The notes beneath the pieces are model-generated. The model saw only the letters and a program-made list of their open reading frames with translations. It searched no databases and was not told the origin of the DNA. Source: Pseudomonas graminis (GTDB lineage: Bacteria; Pseudomonadota; Gammaproteobacteria; Pseudomonadales; Pseudomonadaceae). From it: a DNA stretch of 64,000 bases. Positions 57,225 to 64,000 of this stretch are shown piece after piece. A program made the translations under genes and the position numbers. The stretch lies in NCBI RefSeq assembly GCF_002093745.1, contig NZ_MTSB01000003.1, positions 1 through 64,000 on the forward strand, read 5' to 3'. Every line of letters begins with the position of its first letter. The first letter of the stretch is position 1.

Positions 57225-58247
57225 TCAGCCTCGTTCAAACTCGATCAGCACCTTGCCTACGTGGCCCGCCTCTGCGAAATAAGCGTAGGCGGAGGGTGCG
57301 TCGTCGAACGTGAAGGTCCTGGCAACCACGGTTTCGATCGTGTTCGCTTCAATTGCGCGAATCAGGTCGATGAACATTTTGCGGCTGCCATTGGCAATGC
57401 CCCGGATGGTCACGTTCTTGATGATGAGGGACAAGTAGTCGGGAATCGGCGAGTGCTGGCCGGGTGTCACACCGATCACGACAATTCGCCCGTTGACCGC
57501 GGCGGCAGCGATGGACTGGCCCAGCGTGTCCTGGCCTCCGGTTTCGAGAATGATGTCGGCTCCGGCGTTATTGCTGAGCGCCATGATCTGCGCGGCCCAG
57601 TCAGGGTGCTTGCGGTAATTGACGGTGATGTCCGCACCCAACTGCCGGGCAATCTCCAGTTTCTCGTCACTTGATGAGGTGATGGCCACGCGTGCGCCGT
57701 AGAGTTTGGCGAGCTTCAACGCCGCCAGGGCCACCCCGCCTGTGCCCAGGCAAAGGACGAGTTCGCCCGGTTTGACCTTGCAGACCTCAATCAAGGCGTT
57801 CCAGGCGGTCAAGCCAGCCGATGCAAGCGCGGCAACGTCCTTGTCGGCGAGCGAGTCCGGCACGTGAATCAAGGCGGCGGCGGGCAATACGACTTTTTCA
57901 GCCAGCCAGCCGTCGTGGGTTACGCCGACGTCATGGGCGAAAACGCTGGTCCGGAATTCGCCGTCCAGCCAGCTCGGGAAGTGACCGCAGATGACCCGGT
58001 CGCCCGGTTTTACCTGGCTGACGCCCTCGCCGACAGCGATCACCTCACCGACACCTTCGGACACGGGAATGCGCTCTGGCGCCTGCAGCGCACCGTATAC
58101 GCCTCGCAGGATTTGAACGTCCCGGCTTATGAGGCTCACCAGGCGAGGTGCCACGACGGCTTCTCCCGGCCCGGCAATCGGCTCGGGGCGAGTGGTCGGG
58201 GTCAGCGCGTCCAGGCCTTGTTGCGATCCGATCTGAAAAGCTTTCAT
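57225..58247 (-). CDS. Medium-chain dehydrogenase/reductase (MDR family)
   Basis: 340 residues from the ATG at 58247, chosen because AAGGA lies 8 nt upstream and the protein then begins MKAFQIGSQQ as MDR proteins do. The nucleotide-binding loop 'GTGGVALAALKLAKLYGA' is in the middle of the chain. It is probably an NAD(P)-dependent alcohol dehydrogenase or quinone-oxidoreductase-like enzyme. It is the third gene of the FMO-SDR-MDR group, with 139 nt to the SDR gene, so it may be co-transcribed. Confidence 0.85.
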   Translation of the reverse strand: MKAFQIGSQQGLDALTPTTRPEPIAGPGEAVVAPRLVSLISRDVQILRGVYGALQAPERIPVSEGVGEVIAVGEGVSQVKPGDRVICGHFPSWLDGEFRTSVFAHDVGVTHDGWLAEKVVLPAAALIHVPDSLADKDVAALASAGLTAWNALIEVCKVKPGELVLCLGTGGVALAALKLAKLYGARVAITSSSDEKLEIARQLGADITVNYRKHPDWAAQIMALSNNAGADIILETGGQDTLGQSIAAAAVNGRIVVIGVTPGQHSPIPDYLSLIIKNVTIRGIANGSRKMFIDLIRAIEANTIETVVARTFTFDDAPSAYAYFAEAGHVGKVLIEFERG

Positions 58248-58386
58248 TAACATGATCCTTGTACCGTCATCGTCGCCCCGTTGAGGACGACTTTTTGAAA
58301 TTAACGTGTACACGATACCTGCTCAGGGCTGAGCGGCAAGTCGATGAACCGTATGGACCTTGAACGCAGTGACCACACGACGCTGA

Positions 58387-59235
58387 CTACTTCAACCGCC
58401 AGACCCCCTCCACCTGATGCGCCAGCCCGCGCTCGCCGAGCGACTCGATGTATTTCTGCATGCCCTTTTCACCGCGCTTCTGCAGTAACCGGGTGGTGCG
58501 TGGCAAAAGATTGGGGAACAGCATCGCCAGGCTGGAAGCCCAGGATTCGCTTGGCTTGGGAGACCGTTCCAGGCAAGGTTTGTCGAGCATCAGCACAACC
58601 TGCTGGGCGACATCGTCCGGTGACTGAGGCGGCGCGATGAACTGCAAGGCATTGCCGCCGTCGATTGCTTCCTGACGCAGCATTCGGGTGTCGGTTGCGG
58701 TGGGCAGAATGGAGCCGACCTTGATGCCTTTATTCGCCAGATCCAGGCCGATTGAGAGCATCGCCCCACGCAGGCCGAACTTGCTGGCGCAATAAATCGG
58801 CGACTCCGGCGTAGGGAATACGCCCCCCAGGGATACGGTGGAGATGATTCTGGCGTCGGCAGAGCGTTTGAGCAGCGGTATGGCAAGGCGAGTCAGGATC
58901 AGCGGTGCAATCAGGTTGATATTGAGTTCCCGACTGATGCTTTCCACTGACCGGGTATCAAACGCTTCAACCACCGCAATGGCTGCGTTGTTGATCAGCA
59001 CGTCAAGTCGGCCGAATCCGGATTCGATGTACGCCATCAAACCCGCCAGGCTTTCCTGATCGGTCAGGTCGACGCCATAGGGAAAAGCATCTTCGCCAAG
59101 GCTTTCAGCCAGCGCATGAACCCGTGCCTCGTCGATATCCGCCAATATCAGCTGCATCCCGCGATGGATCAGTCGCGCACAGATCGCCTGGCCTATGCCC
59201 CCTGCTGCACCGGTAATCAGGACGACGGTTTTCAT
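58387..59235 (-). CDS. Short-chain dehydrogenase/reductase
   Basis: 282 residues from the ATG at 59235, which overlaps the monooxygenase stop (ATGA). Motifs: 'TGAAGGIGQA' (about 8-17), 'INNAAI' and the catalytic 'YCASK'. A longer frame to 59337 lies inside the upstream gene and is rejected. The C-terminal extension beyond 230 residues fits the larger 'classical' SDRs of FMO operons. Translational coupling suggests it acts in the same pathway as the monooxygenase, interconverting an alcohol and a ketone or aldehyde. Confidence 0.88.
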   Translation of the reverse strand: MKTVVLITGAAGGIGQAICARLIHRGMQLILADIDEARVHALAESLGEDAFPYGVDLTDQESLAGLMAYIESGFGRLDVLINNAAIAVVEAFDTRSVESISRELNINLIAPLILTRLAIPLLKRSADARIISTVSLGGVFPTPESPIYCASKFGLRGAMLSIGLDLANKGIKVGSILPTATDTRMLRQEAIDGGNALQFIAPPQSPDDVAQQVVLMLDKPCLERSPKPSESWASSLAMLFPNLLPRTTRLLQKRGEKGMQKYIESLGERGLAHQVEGVWRLK

Positions 59236-60641
59236 GAGCACACTTCCTGAAGCGTGGCGCTCTGCTGCATTGGCGCAGCAGCATAACCAGCCCCCTTGCG
59301 CAGACTGCTGTAATACCCCTCTGTAACCGGTGCCCAACCCAGGTCATGAAACAGCTTGCGTAAATATTTTTTCAGCGCGTGCGCTTCCAGGTACACCTCG
59401 TGGCGCTGGGAGTTGACGAACTGAATACCGCCGGAAAGATCCGGATGGTCCGCCGCAATCAACTGATCGAATTGACGTGCCTGAGCCGTTTGATGCAATT
59501 GATCACGCAGGTAACAGGCCACCGCATGGGCTTCATTATCAAAAAGTTTGTAAGCGCTCGAATTGGTCTCCACGTAACCGATGCCGAACAGGTTGTGATG
59601 GTCGCGACTGAAAATCGACAGGTACAGTTGAGGGCGACCGCCCTTCCACTCGAAATACTTCGCGGCGTACTTGCAACTCCATTTATAGCCGGTGGCATAG
59701 AGCACCAGGTCCAACGGTTCACGTGCGCCGTCCTTGAACACCACCTCATGGCCTTCGTAGTGCGAGACATCCGGTTTGACCTGAATGTCACCGTGCTGCA
59801 AATAGTGCAGCAGTTGGGTATTGAGCAGCGGATGGCTTTCGAACAGCTTGTGGTCTGGCCTCGGCAAACCAAAGCGTCGAAGGTCACCGTTGATGATGCG
59901 CAGAATCACCTGAAAAATCGGACGTGTCAGCCATATAGGTAACTGCGGACCCTTTTCTCCGAACTCATCAACCGGCATGCCGAACACATGCTTGGGAATG
60001 AAGTGATAACCACGGCGCATGCTGATGAAGGCTTTGTCTGCATGCCGGGCTGCGTCGCAGGCAATATCTGCACCGGAGTTACCCGCGCCGATGATCATGA
60101 CCCGCTTGCCCTTGAACTCTTCAGCGCTCTTGTACGTCACCGAGTGCCGTAGGGTGCCCTCGAAGCGGCCTTTCACCTCAGGCATGTTCGGGTCCCAGTT
60201 ACAACCTGTGGCACACACCACGGCGCGATAGCGACGTTGCTCACCGTTGGCCAGGGTTACCCGCCAGCGTCCGTCATGTTCTTTTTCCACGTTTTCGACG
60301 GCGGTGTTGAAACGAATCTTGCCGTACAGGTCGAACGCCGTCGCAAAGGAGCGGACGTACTCGAAAATCTGCACGTTGCTCGGGTAATCCGGAAAATGCG
60401 CCGGCATGGGGTAGTCGATAAACCCCGACTGGTCACGGGACGAGATGAAATGTGCCGACTGGTACATAGGCGTTCCGGGATTATTGATGTCCCAGACACC
60501 GCCGACCTCGCTGTGCCGTTCGAACTGCTCGTAATCAAGGCCCTGGCGTTTAAGCGCCCTTGCCATGCACAGCCCGCCAGGGCCGCTTCCGATAATGCAT
60601 ACCGCGTTGCCGCAATCATGGATCTTATTGTCGTTGCTCAC
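59232..60641 (-). CDS. Flavin-containing monooxygenase (FMO/Baeyer-Villiger-like)
   Basis: 469 residues. FAD site 'IIGSGPGG' (about 16-23), the FMO-type motif 'FEGTLRHSVTY' (about 159-169), and a second Rossmann site 'IIGAGNSGADIA' (about 181-192) for NADPH. The motif F-x-G-x3-H-x3-Y points to the FMO/N-hydroxylase group, with Baeyer-Villiger activity possible. It heads an operon with the SDR and MDR genes and is divergent from an AraC regulator, an arrangement like the mycobacterial virS-mymA operon. The substrate is unknown. Confidence 0.9.
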   Translation of the reverse strand: MSNDNKIHDCGNAVCIIGSGPGGLCMARALKRQGLDYEQFERHSEVGGVWDINNPGTPMYQSAHFISSRDQSGFIDYPMPAHFPDYPSNVQIFEYVRSFATAFDLYGKIRFNTAVENVEKEHDGRWRVTLANGEQRRYRAVVCATGCNWDPNMPEVKGRFEGTLRHSVTYKSAEEFKGKRVMIIGAGNSGADIACDAARHADKAFISMRRGYHFIPKHVFGMPVDEFGEKGPQLPIWLTRPIFQVILRIINGDLRRFGLPRPDHKLFESHPLLNTQLLHYLQHGDIQVKPDVSHYEGHEVVFKDGAREPLDLVLYATGYKWSCKYAAKYFEWKGGRPQLYLSIFSRDHHNLFGIGYVETNSSAYKLFDNEAHAVACYLRDQLHQTAQARQFDQLIAADHPDLSGGIQFVNSQRHEVYLEAHALKKYLRKLFHDLGWAPVTEGYYSSLRKGAGYAAAPMQQSATLQEVCS

Positions 60642-60855
60642 TTCACAGTCCTCGGGTTCTACAGCGAGAACACTAAGTTAGCGACGGGATGCAGGAGCAA
60701 GCAGGGGCTTAATGGACGTAAAAGGGGGCACTGACGGACTGGCTCCGGCGCTCGTGTTCATTTATCGAACGGCTAAGGGTTTTACCTGGTTTTTCAGGCA
60801 TGCTGTGACGAACTAAGATCGCAAAGGACGGCTTATTCAGAAGGTCTGGTTCACC

Positions 60856-61923
60856 ATGAAACTCATTGCTGACCCGTTGTTTTCAGAAGCGTCGGCGCCG
60901 CCGCAAGTACCGCGCATGCTTCTGCAATACGCCTCCGATCAGGGTGTCGATGCCGAGCGCCTATGCCGCGGTCTGGGTTTTGCCGCCGATGACCTCAAAA
61001 GGCACGGCTACCTTTTGTCTCATCGGCAAAGCAATCTGTTGGTGCGCCGGACCATCACGCTGCTGGGTGACAATGGGCTGGGTCTGGCGGTCGGCGAGCG
61101 CCAGACGGCCGTGTCCTTGGGCATTGTGGGGCTGGGCATGCAGGCCAGTCCTACGCTGGGCGACGCGCTGGATCTGGCCGTTCGTTATCAGAAACATGCC
61201 GGCGCCCTGCTCTGCCATCGCATGGAGCTGCATGAAGGCCGCTGCCTGACGTACATCGTGCCGCAATTCTTTGACCCGGATGTCATCGGTTTCTATCTGG
61301 AAGAAGCGCTCGCCAGCGCCATGGCGATCGTTCGTCACCTGACTGGCCGCGACGATCTGGTGCCCAGCCGCGTTGAACTCGAATACCCGGAGCCGGAACA
61401 CGGGCGTCGGTATGAAGAAATATTTCGCTGCCCGGTGATATTTGCCGCCGCTCATAACCTCATCGAATTCGAGGCGCAGTGGCTCGATATTCCCTTGGCG
61501 ACACGCGACGATTTTGTGGCCCATGAAGTGGCAGAGCTGCTGGACAGCGCAAGCTGGGAAGACAAAGGGACTTCCGACCTGGTGGAAACAGTGCAGCGGG
61601 AAATACGCAAACGTCTCTGCGTACCGCCGTCGCTCAGCGAACTGGCCAGACAACTCAACATAGGCGAACGCACATTGCGACGCCGTCTGGAAGCCGCAGG
61701 ACAGTCCTATCAGGGCGTCATCGATGCCCAACGCCGGGCCAGAGCGTTGTCGCTGCTGAGTCACCGTGAAGCGAGGCTGATTGACGTGGCAAGCGAGACC
61801 GGCTTCAGTGATATTCGTGATTTTCGTCGAGCCTTCAAACGCTGGACCGGCGTCACGCCCCGGGAGGCAAGACGCGAAATTCAGCAGTTTCGCAAAGACA
61901 TCCAGCGGCCCTTTTCGTCCTGA
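60856..61923 (+). CDS. AraC-family transcriptional regulator
   Basis: 355 residues: an N-terminal arabinose-binding-like ligand domain (about 20-220) and a C-terminal double helix-turn-helix ('LARQLNIGERTLRRRLEAAG' and 'IDVASETGFSDIRDFRRAFKRWTGVTPREAR'). It resembles the OruR/VirS branch. It is divergent from the FMO operon with 214 bp between the start codons, so it most likely controls that operon. Confidence 0.9.
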   Translation: MKLIADPLFSEASAPPQVPRMLLQYASDQGVDAERLCRGLGFAADDLKRHGYLLSHRQSNLLVRRTITLLGDNGLGLAVGERQTAVSLGIVGLGMQASPTLGDALDLAVRYQKHAGALLCHRMELHEGRCLTYIVPQFFDPDVIGFYLEEALASAMAIVRHLTGRDDLVPSRVELEYPEPEHGRRYEEIFRCPVIFAAAHNLIEFEAQWLDIPLATRDDFVAHEVAELLDSASWEDKGTSDLVETVQREIRKRLCVPPSLSELARQLNIGERTLRRRLEAAGQSYQGVIDAQRRARALSLLSHREARLIDVASETGFSDIRDFRRAFKRWTGVTPREARREIQQFRKDIQRPFSS

Positions 61924-62060
61924 CACGCGGTACTCGCCGGCACACCACCGCAAGGCCGCCAAGGCCCCCTTTTACGTCCGCTCATCCCCTGATCGTTCTG
62001 GCATCCGTTGTTTAACGTAGCGCTGCTCTCAATAAAACCTCAAACAAGAGATAGGCCGTC

Positions 62061-63111
62061 ATGACAGATCGAGTGCTTGTGACCGGGGGTGGCGGTTTTG
62101 TGGCCTGTCACTTGATTCAGCAGCTGCTCGCTAACGGCAGCACAGTGAACACCACTGTTCGCCATCTTGCGCATACGGCGAAAGTGCGCCCGTTATTGAC
62201 CTTGCAGAAACAATACCCCGGCCGTCTGCATTTATTTGAAGCCGACTTGCTGGCAGAGGGCACTTTCGATCTTCCCATGCGCGATTGCTCGGTCGTTCAT
62301 CATGTGGCATCGCCGTTCCTGCTGCCCGAAAAAATCAAGGACGGCCGCCGTGACATGCTGGAGCCTGCGCTGCAAGGCACCCGGAATGTCTTGCAGAGCG
62401 TCGGTAAAACGCCGAGCGTAACGCGGGTGATCATGACCTCGACGGTCGGCGCCATTTTTTGGCGATTACATTGATGTCATGCACATGAAGAACAAGACCT
62501 TGACCGAGGACTACTTCAATACCAGTAGCACCCTGGAATCCAATCCCTATCATTACGCCAAGGTAGAAGCGGAGAAAGAGGCGTGGCGGCTCTGCGAGGC
62601 GCAGAACCACTGGCGTTTGGTCACGATCAATCCGGGAATGATCCTCGGCCCCTCGCTTACACCGGCGTCAGACTCCGGCAGCCTGTTCCTTCTGGATGAG
62701 ATGTTTCGTGGTTACTTCTTTTACGGCATGCCGGATCTGAGCCTGACGACGGTCGATGTCAGGGACGTGGCAAAAGCCCACATCAATGCAGCACATCACG
62801 CTGGGGCTAGCGGGCGTTACATACTCGCTGAACAACAGATGATGTCTTTTGTGGATATCGCGAGGATTGTACGGCGCCTGCATCGACGCCCCTGGCTGTT
62901 GCCGCGTTACCAGATCCCGAATGCCATCGTGCGGATGATCGGCCCGTTCTTCGGGCTTACTCAGGATTATCTGAGCAAGCACCTGAGCATTCGTTTTGTG
63001 GTCGATAACCGGCGCAGCGTGGAAGAACTGGGCATCACGTATCGATCCATCAAGGAAACGCTGACGGATCACTACCGCAGTTGGGAGTTGCAACGCCAGC
63101 TTGAAAAGTAG
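62061..63111 (+). pseudogene. NAD-dependent epimerase / dihydroflavonol-reductase-like gene, frameshifted
   Basis: Two frames together make one extended-SDR protein of about 350 residues. The first (62061-62474) has the NAD motif 'VTGGGGFVACHL' and stops after 'MTSTVGAIFWRLH'. The second (in frame from about 62461 to 63111) has the 'YHYAK' catalytic motif and the C-terminal half. Removing one T from the six Ts at 62455-62460 restores '..STVGAIFGDYIDVMHMKN..' without a gap. It may be an inactivating mutation or a homopolymer sequencing error. The right-hand part otherwise looks intact. Confidence 0.85.
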
Positions 63112-63137
63112 CCGTCATTACGCGACGTTTCAAATCG

Positions 63138-64000
63138 CTACGTGTAGGTCATTACAGGCGCCTCGCTCGGCCGGTCCGTTGCCCTGACCGGTCCGTTACG
63201 CTCGCCCATTGCCAGCAGCGCTGTCACTTGGGCCAACGGCAGTGGCCGCCCAAACAGGTAGCCTTGAGCAAAATCGCACTGATGAGCGGTTAACCAGTCT
63301 GCCAGTTGCTCGTGTTCCACGCCTTCGGCGGTGATTTTCATGCGCAAGCTCTTGCCCAAGGCAAGAATCGCCTTGACCATTTCATTCTGATTAGCCAAGG
63401 ACGTGTCAAAAAAAGACCTGTCGATCTTGATTTTGTCGATGGCCAGTTTGGTCAGGTGATAAAGCCCTGAATAGCCTGTACCGAAATCGTCCAGCGCGAC
63501 ACTCACGCCCATCGCGCGCAGACGTTCCAGGTTCAAGCGGGCGCTGTCGACGTTGGCCACAAGGGCATTTTCCGTCACTTCCACTTCCAGTCGGTTCAGC
63601 GGAAATTTGCCTTCGCTGGCCAGGTGCTCCAGCCATTCTGGGAAGTCGAGGCTTTCGATCATCAGCGAGGTGACATTGATCGACAGCGTGAAGTCGCTGG
63701 GCCAGTCGCGCGCTTGCTCAAACGCCTGGAGCAGAAGACATTCAGTCAGTTGTTTGATCAGCCCTAGCTGTTCCGCCACCGGTATGAAGTCCAGCGGCAG
63801 GATGATACCGCGCTCGGGGTGCAACCATCGCGCAAGCAGTTCGAACCCTGCGAGGCGTTGATCGGGAAGACTGACGATAGGCTGATAGAACGGCTGGATA
63901 TGTTTCTCTTCAATCGCGTGCTTCAGTTCCTGCGCGAACAATTCCTGCAGGCGCTGTTCACGCTCAAAACCGACTTCGTAGAAATGAAACGTGGCCCGGC
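63138..64000 (-). CDS. EAL-domain cyclic-di-GMP phosphodiesterase (N-terminus beyond right edge)
   Basis: About 287 residues of open frame to the right edge. The EAL domain is complete: 'QPFYQPIVSLPDQRLAGFELLARW' (signature ELL in place of EAL), 'SINVTS', 'LEVEVTENAL', 'ALDDFGTGYSGL', 'DKIKIDRSFF' and 'AEGVEHEQ'. The metal and loop-6 residues look present, so it is probably active on c-di-GMP. The frame continues upstream of an internal TTG (63941) with 'FHFYEVGFEREQRLQEL', typical of a linker after a GGDEF domain, so the real protein is larger. Confidence 0.88.
   Translation of the reverse strand, partial: RATFHFYEVGFEREQRLQELFAQELKHAIEEKHIQPFYQPIVSLPDQRLAGFELLARWLHPERGIILPLDFIPVAEQLGLIKQLTECLLLQAFEQARDWPSDFTLSINVTSLMIESLDFPEWLEHLASEGKFPLNRLEVEVTENALVANVDSARLNLERLRAMGVSVALDDFGTGYSGLYHLTKLAIDKIKIDRSFFDTSLANQNEMVKAILALGKSLRMKITAEGVEHEQLADWLTAHQCDFAQGYLFGRPLPLAQVTALLAMGERNGPVRATDRPSEAPVMTYT

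Noticed and set aside
56996..57313. A 105-codon plus-strand frame
   Set aside because: It crosses a strong bidirectional terminator and the 3' end of the MDR gene, with low-complexity composition.

Overview
The window looks like a chromosomal secondary-metabolite island of a plant-associated Pseudomonas of the P. syringae type. It carries parts of two lipopeptide systems side by side: the 5' end of a syringopeptin-type ('peptin') synthetase at the left edge, and what appears to be a complete syringomycin-family ('mycin') chlorinated lipononapeptide pathway in the middle. The genes recognised (sypA-like NRPS, pseABC efflux, dat, syrD, syrP, syrB1-syrB2-syrC, syrE-like NRPS), the high GC content and the 20-bp syr-syp-type operators all point the same way. 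P. corrugata/P. asplenii-type strains also carry mycin plus peptin pairs and are not excluded.

Layout. 1-8041 (minus): SypA-like NRPS running off the left edge (starter C, Thr module, Pro module, start of module 3). 8042-8716: promoter region and a small DUF2158-like gene. 9043-15297 (minus): LysE-type exporter and the tripartite RND efflux system PseC-PseB-PseA. 15519-16835: diaminobutyrate aminotransferase (Dab supply). 17247-20182 (minus): SyrD ABC exporter and the SyrP-type TauD-fold hydroxylase. 20539-24603 (plus): SyrB1 (Thr A-T), SyrB2 (Fe/2OG halogenase), SyrC (aminoacyl shuttle). 24691-25308 (minus): a second hydroxylase, of the AspH family. 25747-55528 (plus): the SyrE equivalent, split into two translationally coupled NRPSs of 5390 and about 4538 residues. 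55783-64000: flank with a membrane metallophosphoesterase, a flavin-monooxygenase/SDR/MDR operon with a divergent AraC regulator, a frameshifted NAD-dependent reductase, and an EAL-domain protein cut by the right edge.

How the genes work together. Signature residues read by eye from the A domains suggest acyl-Ser1-Thr2-Dab3-Lys(?)4-Dab5-Thr6-Thr/Dhb7-Asp(?)8, then a last module with no A domain. SyrB1 would load Thr, SyrB2 would chlorinate it, and SyrC would pass 4-Cl-Thr to that last carrier domain, whose TE releases the ring. SyrP, and possibly the AspH-like protein, would hydroxylate a residue such as Asp8. Dat makes Dab, and SyrD/PseABC export the product. The order resembles pseudomycin (Ser-Dab-Asp-Lys-Dab-aThr-Dhb-OHAsp-ClThr) but differs at positions 2 and 3.

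Most notable observations: a block of about 740 bp, roughly 96% identical by hand count, is shared between the Thr A domain of sypA module 1 and that of module 2 of the mycin synthetase, suggesting A-subdomain gene conversion that changed position 2; a set of oriented TGTC-N12-GACA operators sits upstream of the NRPS, halogenase and hydroxylase genes; an extra C-like domain with a degenerate His motif precedes the Thr6 A domain; and two different Fe/2OG hydroxylase families sit in one cluster. All domain and specificity calls are from reading the sequence, without database searches.
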